Assembly: GCA_031254915.1 (NCBI GenBank)
Contig: JAIRTL010000039.1
Location: 1-35,855 of the forward strand
Length of the DNA stretch: 35,855 bases
Reading direction: 5' to 3'
Origin: Planctomycetota bacterium
GTDB taxonomy: Bacteria; Planctomycetota; SZUA-567
Made by a program: the position numbers and the translations under genes. Under the pieces are notes generated by a model. That model worked only from the letters and a program-made list of their open reading frames with translations, ran no database searches and was not told the DNA's origin. Within the stretch, counting starts at the first letter, position 1. The number at the start of each line of letters is the position of its first letter. This document shows, piece after piece, positions 1 through 6,055 of the stretch.

Positions 1-2
1 TG

Positions 3-272
3 AACATTTACGGGCGGGCGGCGGATTACAGACTCACTCGGGTGGCCGAAGCGGTGGGCGAAATGATTTCACCGAGCGCAGGTGAAAATATGGATGCGAC
101 GGTGGAAAACAGCGAAAAACTGCATATCCTCGACATATCCACCCAAAACGGCACTATAGACGAAAAAGGAACCCCTTGCATTGCAAGGGGTTCCGATGAT
201 AAAAAATGGTACCGGCGGGTGGAATTGAACCACCGACCTATGGGTTATGAATCCATCGCTCTAAACCGCTGA
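3..272 (+). CDS. C-terminal end of a probable tyrosine integrase (5' part outside window)
   Basis: The frame is open from the left edge to a TGA at 270-272. Its first residues read NIYGRAADYRLTRVAEAVGE, which resembles the end of phage-type tyrosine recombinases, where a Tyr in a context such as T-L-x-x-Y is the nucleophile and is followed by an amphipathic helix. The Tyr at bases 9-11 would then be catalytic. The frame carries on through the tRNA-Met terminator and into the tRNA on the opposite strand, giving a tail containing VELNHRP. Integrase genes that end inside their tRNA attachment gene commonly show tails of that kind. All catalytic Arg/His motifs would lie outside the window, so the family call rests on about 20 residues. 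It could instead be a chance open frame. The true stop position is also uncertain. Confidence 0.35.
   Translation, partial: NIYGRAADYRLTRVAEAVGEMISPSAGENMDATVENSEKLHILDISTQNGTIDEKGTPCIARGSDDKKWYRRVELNHRPMGYESIALNR
163..194 (-). terminator. Rho-independent terminator of tRNA-Met
   Basis: A perfect inverted repeat (GGAACCCCTTGCA at 168-180 pairing with 181-194) is followed on the minus strand by five Ts. It lies 13 bases beyond the encoded CCA end of tRNA-Met, so it most simply ends that transcript. It also sits inside the plus-strand integrase-like frame. Confidence 0.8.
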
Positions 273-283
273 GCTACGCCGGC
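207..283 (-). tRNA. tRNA-Met (anticodon CAT), CCA encoded
   Basis: The minus strand folds as a complete cloverleaf of 77 nt: acceptor GCCGGCG pairing with CGCCGGT (first pair G-U), D stem GCTC/GAGC, anticodon loop TTCATAA with anticodon CAT, T stem GGTGG/CCACC with loop TTCAATT, discriminator A and a genome-encoded CCA (207-209). The C11-G24 pair in the D stem fits an elongator rather than an initiator tRNA. A tRNA-Ile2 that is lysidine-modified at C34 cannot be excluded. The anticodon stem closes with an A-C mismatch (ATGGA/CCCAT). A MITE-like repeat begins 39 bases upstream of the 5' end. Confidence 0.93.
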
Positions 284-322
284 ATATAAATATGGTTCAT
301 GTACTCAAAATGATGATTCCTA

Positions 323-444
323 GACTCTGTTTTTAGTTTTTGTAACATCAATAATGACCAGATGATAGCAAAACACCAATTTCCGGTCACCATCTCGCGT
401 CACCTCAGGCTTCAAGAGGTTGTAAAACAACTAAAAACAGAGCC
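323..444 (-). mobile_element. 122-bp MITE-like element, copy 1
   Basis: This non-coding element has terminal inverted repeats of about 19 bp. Read on the minus strand it begins GGCTCTGTTTTTAGTTGTT. Its reverse complement matches the element at 35267-35388 over the full 122 bp with about 17 mismatches by eye (about 86% identity). It carries no open frame of note, so movement would need a transposase supplied in trans. The GGCTCT terminus recalls ISL3-family ends, but that link is only by resemblance. No obvious target duplication is visible. It sits directly upstream of tRNA-Met and may overlap its promoter region. Confidence 0.75.
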
Positions 445-465
445 TGGAAAACAAATGGGGAAGAG

Positions 466-512
466 GGCAACACCCATCACCATCTTTACAATTTCTGGCC
501 GCAGCCAGTTTA
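466..512 (-). repeat. Degenerate partial copy of the ERIC-like repeat (copy G)
   Basis: The stretch with CACCCATCACC and TTTACAATTTCTGGCCGC resembles one end of the ERIC-like family described at 2567-2695 but has lost most of the unit. The remainder of 445-651 shows no gene that I can support. Confidence 0.35.
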
Positions 513-651
513 TTGTATTGTTGATGCAAATCGTGAACGCATCTTTCATAAATCGGCAACCAGAGAAGACGCGGCACACAGCGCATTGAACCCCACCAAA
601 GCGCCATGCCGCGACTTGCGACCCGTCGTCTCTCTGTGGAGCGTTCCCGAT

Positions 652-1050
652 TTAACGCTTGCTGAACTGGAAGCTGCAACGTGCGCCTGGCTTGCCTGGC
701 TTCTTGCGCTCGACCATGCGGCTGTCGCGGCTGAGATAGCCTTCAGCCGACAGGGCTGACTTGAAGTCAGGGGACAGCTTCACAATCGCGCGGCCAAGGC
801 CCATCATCAGAGCCCCGGCCTGGCCGGTCATGCCGCCGCCGCGAATCGATGCGAAGACGTCGTATTCCGCATCCAGACTCACCTGCTTCAGCGGGCCGGA
901 AACGAGCTTGCGCAGACGCTCGTTCGGGAAGTAATCGGTGAAATTCCGGTCGTTGACGAGAATCTTCCCGCTACCCTTCTTAATGCGAACCCGGGCCACC
1001 GAGGTTTTGCGCCGTCCGGTTCCCCACTCATAGCCATGCTTGTCAGCCAC
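652..1050 (-). CDS. rpsI: 30S ribosomal protein S9
   Basis: This is the small-subunit protein S9 (132 residues, the usual bacterial length). It carries the family's early GTGRRKTSVARV motif and the conserved basic C-terminus ending SFQFSKR, the tail that reaches the P-site tRNA. The start is a GTG at 1048-1050 with GGAG about seven bases upstream. It lies 47 bases downstream of rplM in the usual L13-S9 order and should share its transcript. The C-terminal stretch reads GARCSFQF; a Cys replaces the more common Arg or Lys just before SFQF. No clear terminator follows; the downstream region holds a degenerate repeat and the MITE. Confidence 0.97.
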   Translation of the reverse strand: MADKHGYEWGTGRRKTSVARVRIKKGSGKILVNDRNFTDYFPNERLRKLVSGPLKQVSLDAEYDVFASIRGGGMTGQAGALMMGLGRAIVKLSPDFKSALSAEGYLSRDSRMVERKKPGKPGARCSFQFSKR

Positions 1051-1097
1051 TCTTCATCTCCGTTACGGTTAATGTCAAGCAAATATTCGGACGAACA

Positions 1098-1538
1098 TTA
1101 CAACACAAGCGGCTCGGGCTTCTGGGCCGCGTGGGGATGTCCGGAACCGCCATAAATCTTGAGCTTCTTGATCATCTTCTCGCCAAGCTTCCCCTTGGGG
1201 AGCATGCGCTTCACCGCTTGGTAGAGGATGCGGTCCGGGTGACGGGACAGCACCTTGCGCGCCGCGACCTCCTTCAGGCCGCCGATGTAGCCGGAATGGC
1301 GGCGATAAATCTTCTTATCCCACTTCTCGCCCGTGAATACAACCTTTTCACAGTTCACCACTACGACGCCGTCGCCGCAGTCGAAGCTGGGAGTGTAATC
1401 CGGACGGTGCTTGCCCATGAGCAGCATCGCGATCCGGGACGCAAGCCTCCCGACAACCTTTTCGTTTGCGTCCAAGATCACCCACCGGGTCTCGCAATCC
1501 ACCGGCTTCCTAAGCGTCGTCTTCTTCATAACGGTCAT
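1098..1538 (-). CDS. rplM: 50S ribosomal protein L13
   Basis: L13 is an early-assembling large-subunit protein. The 146-residue product shows family signatures: WxxxDAxxxVxGRLAS near residue 20-35, GDxVVVxNCEKV in the middle, HSGYxGGL, and the C-terminal RMLPKGKLG and YxGxxHPHxAQKPEPL. The ATG at 1538 (MTVMKK) has AAGGA about six bases before it; the Met at residue 4 is a possible alternative. It is the first gene of the rplM-rpsI operon. A good sigma-70-type promoter (1656-1684) and a GC-rich hairpin at the very start of the predicted leader suggest control at the RNA level, as known for other r-protein operons. Confidence 0.97.
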   Translation of the reverse strand: MTVMKKTTLRKPVDCETRWVILDANEKVVGRLASRIAMLLMGKHRPDYTPSFDCGDGVVVVNCEKVVFTGEKWDKKIYRRHSGYIGGLKEVAARKVLSRHPDRILYQAVKRMLPKGKLGEKMIKKLKIYGGSGHPHAAQKPEPLVL

Positions 1539-1616
1539 CGCGTATCCTTACCAAACCAAAAGACAAATCAACACCGTTGCACTGATCACGGGCCGACGTC
1601 GAAACAATCACTAAAA

Positions 1617-1646
1617 CGCCCCATGCCCGTTCGGCGGGCGTGGGGT
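1617..1646 (-). promoter_or_regulatory. Hairpin at the 5' end of the rplM leader
   Basis: On the minus strand CCCCACGCCCG pairs with CGGGCATGGGG (one G-U) around a short loop, followed by GCGTTTTAG. The predicted rplM transcript starts a few bases before it. It could be a leader structure bound by L13, a weak attenuator, or a 5' stabilising hairpin. The T-run is too short for a confident terminator. Confidence 0.5.
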
Positions 1647-1655
1647 AAAACTAAT

Positions 1656-1684
1656 AAAATACTCGCGCGGCGTTCCCCTGTCAA
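1656..1684 (-). promoter_or_regulatory. Sigma-70-type promoter of rplM-rpsI
   Basis: The minus strand reads TTGACA (1679-1684), a 17-bp spacer, then TATTTT (1656-1661). It is positioned about 120 bases upstream of rplM, with transcription expected to start near 1649. Confidence 0.65.
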
Positions 1685-1814
1685 TGAGAAAATCGTCATG
1701 GCCATTTAATTCCCGATTTCCTACCCGATCTCGCTCCAGATTATTGTCGGCCAAAGGACAGGGATCCTCTCTATAGTGGGAAAGCATCTTGCTTGGTCTT
1801 TGCCAATCGGCAGA

Positions 1815-1946
1815 ATTATACTGGGTGCGGCCCGAAATGTGTGAAAATGGGGGATGGGGGTTGCCCTGTTCAACATCTATTTCCCTTGGCCATTTCATGG
1901 CCGCGCACAATCCAGGGAATCACAACTCCGGACCGTGAACGGTATA
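1815..1946 (+). repeat. ERIC-like palindromic repeat, copy A
   Basis: This copy runs from TATACTGGGTGCGGCC to CCGTGAACGGTATA. It is a member of a dispersed family of about 125 bp with TATACNGT-like ends, an outer inverted repeat (TGCGCGGCC-type against GGCCGCGCA) and a short internal palindrome (GGCCATTTCATGGCC). It is non-coding and lies between the rplM promoter and the small membrane protein gene. Confidence 0.75.
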
Positions 1947-1952
1947 AGAGCC

Positions 1953-2031
1953 TATCCGAATAGGGGCGCTTTTCGGGATGGACTCATTGAAAAATAATGG
2001 GGTACAATAACCACCCCGCCCTACTCGGATA
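1953..2031. repeat. 79-bp inverted-repeat element, possible IS remnant
   Basis: TATCCGAATAGGGGCG at 1953-1968 is matched in inverted orientation at 2017-2031 (TATCCGAGTAGGGCG on the minus strand). The interior of about 50 bases is AT-rich and non-coding. The GAGCCTATCCGAA edge is reminiscent of IS5-group ends. It could be a MITE or the collapsed ends of an insertion sequence. It directly follows repeat copy A. Confidence 0.5.
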
Positions 2032-2306
2032 TTGTTCTAAATGACCCTGTCGTTACCCTATCGTTTTTCGGAAGCAACCATTCTGTCGGACCTATCCAAA
2101 TCTGATCATGCCAATTCGAAGCCGACTTTTGCTTCACAGACACCGTTCGATTACTCGCAAGGCCAGGGCTTTCCCCTCCACAGACTGGCGCAGTGGAACT
2201 CACAACGGAACTCCAGTATGCCTGCCCGTCCTTGTCCAAAATATCCGCTGCTTCCGATTCCCGAAGGTTGTGGGCGTATCCGTGCAGCCAGGCGATCACG
2301 CCGCCG

Positions 2307-2522
2307 TCACAAGCCGAACAGGGCGGATTTGACCGTCTCCAGCGTATACAGGACAACGAACAGGATCGCCGCCACAGCGACGAACGCTGCAGCCACCTTT
2401 GGATTGAAAGTTGCCGGGCCGCCTTGCCCGTCCTCCACATCCGGATTGGCGCAACCCTCAGGCTTCGCCCGCTTCTCCGTCTTCCGCGAATGCCTTGATT
2501 TCCCGGGATTTCCTTTTATCAT
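2307..2522 (-). CDS. Small membrane protein of unknown function
   Basis: I do not recognise this 71-residue product. Its first 45 residues are rich in Lys, Arg and Gly. The C-terminal part is one clear hydrophobic helix (PKVAAAFVAVAAILFVVLYT) followed by a short polar end, giving an N-in or tail-anchored single-span protein. The hydrophobic part has the GC-rich third positions of the neighbouring genes, which supports real coding. The start is uncertain: the ATG at 2522 has GGAGG 13 bases upstream, rather far, and the open frame extends to 2603, where it would overlap an ERIC-like repeat copy. No function can be assigned. Confidence 0.45.
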   Translation of the reverse strand: MIKGNPGKSRHSRKTEKRAKPEGCANPDVEDGQGGPATFNPKVAAAFVAVAAILFVVLYTLETVKSALFGL

Positions 2523-2566
2523 CTTATCATCGACGCCTCCGTCGTTCGCGTGGTCGCGCCCCTTCC

Positions 2567-2695
2567 TATACCGTCTCACGGCCCGGCGTTGTGATTCCCT
2601 CAACTGTGCGCGACCATGAAATGGCCAAGGGAAGCGGATGTGGAAAGGGCGACCCCCATTCCCAATTTCACAATTTCAGGCCGCGCACAGTATAC
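2567..2695 (-). repeat. ERIC-like palindromic repeat, copy B
   Basis: On the minus strand this runs from GGTATACTGTGCGCGGCCTG to CGTGAGACGGTATA. It is the clearest full-length unit, with ACTGTGCGCGGCC at one side, its inverted partner near the other, and GGCCATTTCATGGCC inside. It lies between the small membrane protein gene and the degenerate-nuclease gene (divergent). Nothing else is visible in 2523-2825 apart from a ribosome binding site at the end. Confidence 0.75.
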
Positions 2696-2825
2696 CATCT
2701 CGCGGTGGTCCCGGCAAGAACCCCGAACCGCCGCGCTTCGGCGCTTGACTCGCGCCGGGCGCGGCTTACACTAGAGCGCGGACCCGACCGCCTCCGTGGA
2801 TGGCGGCGTCCGTGGAGGCGCATCC

Positions 2826-3959
2826 ATGAGCAAAATGTACACCGGCGCAGGCCGGGTCTTCCAGGAAGTGTCGGCGCTGCCGATGGACGAGGAAGGCCTC
2901 GTTGACATGAAGCGCCGGGTCAAGCTGCAGCCGCATTTTCTCGGCGAACCGCTGGTTGTCGTCGCCGAGGCGGAAGACTTTCCCAACGTCTGCATGTCCG
3001 GCGGCGACACCATGGTCGCCGTCGACGCGCTTGGCCGCACCGCCGCCATCACCCTGGCAATCGGCATCGCCGACATCGACCAGCAGGTGTCCACCCTGCA
3101 GCTCGCGGCCCACCTCGCCACCCTCAGCGCCGAGGAAATCGGCCGCATTTCGCGCAACTTCATCGATCGCAGCTACAACGATCAAATCCGCCGTCTCTGG
3201 GAGGAGATGGATGTCGAAATGTCCGACGACTCCGTCGAGATCGCCAGTCTTCTCGCCGCCGCCTTCGAGCGCGACGCCGAGGACTTTTTCAATCTGGTCA
3301 ACAATTCCCAGCGCATCATCATCGCGGCGGAAGGCTTTTCCTCCCGACTCGTCGGGGTCATCCAGTGGCTCAACCTGTGCGGGGTGAACGCGATCGGTCT
3401 GCGCTACCGGAAATACATCGTCGGCGGACAGGACGTGTTTTTCGCCGAGCAGGTCGTGCCCACCACCGACCCCGCCGCCGACGCGCCGCCGATGCGGCAC
3501 GGGGGCAACACGGAACCGGTGGAGCCGTGGCGCATCAAGGGCAAGCTATACCACACGGAACGCATCAACCCGCGTCTCTCGGCGCTTCTCGACGAAATGC
3601 TCCTTCTCACCAAGGAGTCCACCTTCACCCTCAACTGGAACAACAAATATTATTTCTGGATTCGCGGGCCGCGCCGCAACCTGCGCATCCGCACCTACAG
3701 CCGCGATCGCCTCGAAATTGGCTTCTACAACGCCGCACCCGCCGCAGTTGCCGAATTTCTCGAACCCTACGGCCTGGACGGCTTCGAGGTCGTTTCCATC
3801 GGCGGCTACTCCGACTCGCCGTTCGTCGTCATCGGCCCGGACACGCGCCTGGACGAGCGTTGGAAGGCGATGCTCAACGATTGGCTGTCCGGAGCGAATC
3901 CCGGCCGGACGCGGGTCGACCGCGTTAGGCCGGGGCAAGACGGAATCGTCGAACCATAA
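2826..3959 (+). CDS. Unknown protein with a degenerate DUF91/NucS-like nuclease domain
   Basis: The product has 377 residues. The N-terminal 130 or so resemble DUF91/NucS-type PD-(D/E)xK proteins: a small N-terminal strand-helix, then GGDTMVAVDALGRTAAI, a helix with LQLAAHLATLSAEEI, matching the usual D-LL-x-D-x-G-x-x-V-x-x-ELK and ALDYASWLxxLSxxEI pattern. Where catalytic enzymes have E-x-K this protein has TLAIG, so the active site looks lost; this is inferred from memory of the family, not from an alignment. Residues 130-235 form a helical middle, and residues from about 240 (WRIKGKLY) form a distinct domain of unknown identity. The start at 2826 is preceded by GGAGG at proper distance. 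A DJ-1-family gene follows after 38 bases and may be co-transcribed. Confidence 0.75.
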   Translation: MSKMYTGAGRVFQEVSALPMDEEGLVDMKRRVKLQPHFLGEPLVVVAEAEDFPNVCMSGGDTMVAVDALGRTAAITLAIGIADIDQQVSTLQLAAHLATLSAEEIGRISRNFIDRSYNDQIRRLWEEMDVEMSDDSVEIASLLAAAFERDAEDFFNLVNNSQRIIIAAEGFSSRLVGVIQWLNLCGVNAIGLRYRKYIVGGQDVFFAEQVVPTTDPAADAPPMRHGGNTEPVEPWRIKGKLYHTERINPRLSALLDEMLLLTKESTFTLNWNNKYYFWIRGPRRNLRIRTYSRDRLEIGFYNAAPAAVAEFLEPYGLDGFEVVSIGGYSDSPFVVIGPDTRLDERWKAMLNDWLSGANPGRTRVDRVRPGQDGIVEP

Positions 3960-3997
3960 GGCGTCCGGAAGGCTTCCAACCGGCGGAAGGAATGAGA

Positions 3998-4558
3998 ATG
4001 GCGAAAAAGGCGGCGGTACTGTTCACGGACGGATTCGAGGAAGTCGAGGCGATAACGCCTGTCGACATTCTGCGCCGTGCGGGCGTGGAGACGGTCGTCG
4101 CCGGCGTCGGCACGAAAGAACCGACGGGCGCGCACGGTATTCGCGTCCATGCCGACGTCGGGGTCGACGACCTGGCGGGCGACCTCGACCTGCTTGTCCT
4201 GCCGGGGGGCATGCCCGGGGCGAAGCGCCTCGGCGCGTCGGTGGCGGCGAGAGCGCTTGCCGAGCTGCTCGCAGCCGACGGACGGCTGATCGGCGCCATC
4301 TGCGCGGCACCGGTGTATACGCTGGCGGCATGGGGGTTTCTGGCCGGTCGGTCGGCGACCTGCTATCCCGGCATGGAGTCGGAGTTCCCGAAGGACGTGC
4401 GCTTCCGCCCCGATCCGGTCGTCGCCGACGGCAATTTCATCACCAGTCGCGGGGTCGGCACGGCGCTCGACTTCTCTCTCGCCCTCGTGGCCGCACTGTT
4501 CGGCGGAAACGCCGCCAACGAGATGGCGCGAAAAGTGGTTATACTGTCTGCTCCATGA
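3998..4558 (+). CDS. DJ-1/PfpI (ThiJ) family protein
   Basis: This 186-residue protein belongs to the DJ-1/YajL branch: N-terminal AVLFTDGFEEVEAITPVDIL carries the conserved Glu, and the nucleophile elbow GAICAAP holds the catalytic Cys, followed by the usual VYTLAAWGFLAGRSATCYP. Members act as deglycases, chaperones or glyoxalases in protection against carbonyl stress; the substrate cannot be told from sequence. I prefer the ATG at 3998 (MAKKAAV) because GGAAGGA lies at good distance; the in-frame ATG at 3992 is too close to it. The last residues (VILSAP) and the stop codon lie within an ERIC-like repeat, and the same VILSAP-stop is encoded by the next copy at 4942, so the natural C-terminus seems to have been replaced by repeat sequence. 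Confidence 0.9.
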   Translation: MAKKAAVLFTDGFEEVEAITPVDILRRAGVETVVAGVGTKEPTGAHGIRVHADVGVDDLAGDLDLLVLPGGMPGAKRLGASVAARALAELLAADGRLIGAICAAPVYTLAAWGFLAGRSATCYPGMESEFPKDVRFRPDPVVADGNFITSRGVGTALDFSLALVAALFGGNAANEMARKVVILSAP

Positions 4559-4667
4559 AATTGCGATTCCCCGGACTGTGCGCGGCAAGCGATGCGCCCG
4601 GGAAATAAATGTGGAATGGGGCGGCTTCCATCCCCCATTTCCACAATTTCAGGCCGCGCACAGTGTA
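4538..4667 (-). repeat. ERIC-like palindromic repeat, copy C
   Basis: On the minus strand it begins TTTACACTGTGCGCGGCCTG. Together with copy D it forms a subtype in which the middle reads CCCGGGCGCATCGCTTGCC in place of the GGCCAT palindrome and the far end reads GTTATACTGTC (plus strand). It overlaps the last seven codons of the DJ-1-family gene. Confidence 0.75.
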
Positions 4668-4729
4668 AAACCGGGAGCATGTAAACCAGCATAATGCCGC
4701 GTTGGCTGTAAGTTTATGTGAAAATCAAC

Positions 4730-4759
4730 TTGACAATTACCTGTGTGTGCGAATATCAT
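4730..4759 (+). promoter_or_regulatory. Sigma-70-like promoter in an AT-rich island
   Basis: TTGACA (4730-4735) is followed by an 18-bp spacer and TATCAT (4754-4759). The surrounding 4680-4940 is clearly richer in A+T than the rest of the window and holds no frame I can support. The promoter could drive a small RNA or a long leader for the HU gene 635 bases downstream. Confidence 0.4.
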
Positions 4760-4941
4760 CCATATTATCGGATTATACCTCGCGAATTTTTTGTCGAGTT
4801 TTCACCGATTTAATGACGAAGTCATGCCCCTGGAGCGCTTGGGGTCGCGTCATGGATCGGCGTGGACAAATTTGCCTAAAGGTTTGTTGGATTTGCCCCT
4901 CTGGAAACGTTGTACGGCTGAAATCCAAACCCGATCGGAAT

Positions 4942-5065
4942 GTTATACTGTCAGCGCCTTGAAATTGTGATTCCCCGGACTGTGCGCGGCAAGCGATGCG
5001 CCCGGGAAGCGAATGTGGAATAAGACAATCCCCCTTTTCGCGATTTCGAGCCGCGCACAGTATAC
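4942..5065 (-). repeat. ERIC-like palindromic repeat, copy D
   Basis: This is the same subtype as copy C, about 270 bases further on and in the same orientation, sharing the CCCGGGCGCATCGCTTGCC middle. On the minus strand it starts GTATACTGTGCGCGGC. From 5066 to 5393 I see no gene; the HU promoter must lie here but no convincing hexamer pair stands out. Confidence 0.75.
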
Positions 5066-5393
5066 GTTTTTGCATAGCGATCCGCAAACGCGTTTTCGGG
5101 CATGATCGGGCCGGCCCCGACTCGCGGCGGGAAAGGGTCGGTCGTTCATTCCGGGAAAATGCCGTGATTTTCTCCATCCGGCTCCGCGTGGGGCGAAAAC
5201 CCATCCGGCGCCGGGGCCGATAGGCGGGTTTTCGTTTTGTGCATGCATTGTCAAGCGGGATAGAGAGATTGTGATTGGAGATGCGTTTTTCTTTTGGGGA
5301 AAAGTTTCGCCCATGGCCCGGCGCGGCGACAACCGCCCGTCCGTCGGCTCGACCGGCCGGTTTTGAAAACGCAAGAACACGAAGGGACTGACT

Positions 5394-5726
5394 GTGACTA
5401 AGAACGACATGGTGTTAAAAATAGCCCGCGACATGAATATGCACCAGACCGACATCAAGCGCATCGTCCAGATGACCTTGGACGGCATCACCGAAGTCCT
5501 CGCGACCAAGGGCCGGCTCGAGTTGCGCAATTTCGGCGTTTTTGAGGTAAAAACCAGAAAGCCGCGCAAGGCGCGCAATCCGCGCACCGGCGCGGAGGTC
5601 ATGGTCCCCGAGCGCAAGTCCGTCACCTTCAAGGGCGGCAAGTTCATGGAGGACAGGGTGAACGGCCTGGTGGGCCCGGTGAAGTACGACGCCGCCGACC
5701 CGGAACCGGCGCCGGAAAACGCATGA
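5394..5726 (+). CDS. HU/IHF-family DNA-binding protein
   Basis: This 110-residue member of the bacterial histone-like family has the N-terminal helices (MTKNDMVLKIARDM), the beta-arm core (LRNFGVFEVKTRKPRKARNP, with the conserved RNP tip that intercalates DNA) and the final helix after FKGGKFMEDRV. It bends and compacts DNA as a dimer. A short Pro/Glu/Ala tail (DPEPAPENA) extends beyond the usual 90-95 residues. It starts with GTG at 5394, with AAGGGA about 11 bases upstream. Whether it is an HU or an IHF-like subunit is not decidable here. Its stop codon overlaps the thiS start (ATGA), so the two are translationally coupled, an unusual pairing. Confidence 0.93.
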   Translation: MTKNDMVLKIARDMNMHQTDIKRIVQMTLDGITEVLATKGRLELRNFGVFEVKTRKPRKARNPRTGAEVMVPERKSVTFKGGKFMEDRVNGLVGPVKYDAADPEPAPENA

Positions 5727-5950
5727 CGGAAACTCCCCTTCTCACAATTATCGTCAACGGCGAGACGGTCTCGTTTTCGCTCGAGGATTTTCCCGGGTCG
5801 GTTGGCGCGCTGATCACGGTTCTCGCGTTTCCCGAAGAACACGTTGTCGCGGAAGTCAACGGTGAGTTGGTCAAACGTTCGGACATCGCCTCGCGTTCCT
5901 TGACGCCCGGCGACAAAGTGGAACTAGTGCGCTTCGTCGGCGGCGGATGA
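5723..5950 (+). CDS. thiS: Sulfur carrier protein ThiS
   Basis: ThiS is a 75-residue ubiquitin-fold protein that carries thiocarboxylate sulfur to thiazole synthase in thiamine biosynthesis. The sequence shows IIVNGETVSF at the start, the central VAEVNGELVKRSD strand-turn that is typical of the family, and the essential C-terminal GG (here GGG). The start overlaps the HU stop codon. thiG follows 125 bases on, separated by a terminator-like hairpin. No thiF, thiH or thiO is present in the window, so activation of the carrier must be encoded elsewhere. Confidence 0.93.
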   Translation: MTETPLLTIIVNGETVSFSLEDFPGSVGALITVLAFPEEHVVAEVNGELVKRSDIASRSLTPGDKVELVRFVGGG

Positions 5951-6018
5951 TTTCGCGGCGGAGCCGGATTGTCCGGGCGGGACCCGGCATCCGACGCGGT
6001 TGAATACGTTCATCAATC

Positions 6019-6055
6019 ACGCTTGCGGTTCGACGCCGCAAGCGTGTTTTCTCTT
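6019..6055 (+). terminator. Terminator-like hairpin between thiS and thiG
   Basis: ACGCTTGCGG pairs perfectly with CCGCAAGCGT (6019-6045, 7-base loop) and is followed by GTTTTCTCTT. It would reduce read-through from HU-thiS into thiG or act as an attenuator. I do not see the conserved parts of a TPP riboswitch around it. Confidence 0.65.

Noticed and set aside
2021-2440. 139-codon minus-strand frame downstream of the small membrane protein gene
   Set aside because: Part of it (around GYAHNLRESEAADILDKDG) reads like protein, but the first third overlaps the small membrane protein frame, the last third runs through the AT-rich inverted-repeat element, and no ribosome binding site or family is visible. 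Not strong enough to list.
2041-2905. Two plus-strand frames of 160-190 codons
   Set aside because: They cross the ERIC-like repeat and the small membrane protein gene in antisense, and their composition (Arg, Ser, Pro rich) is typical of shadow frames in GC-rich DNA.
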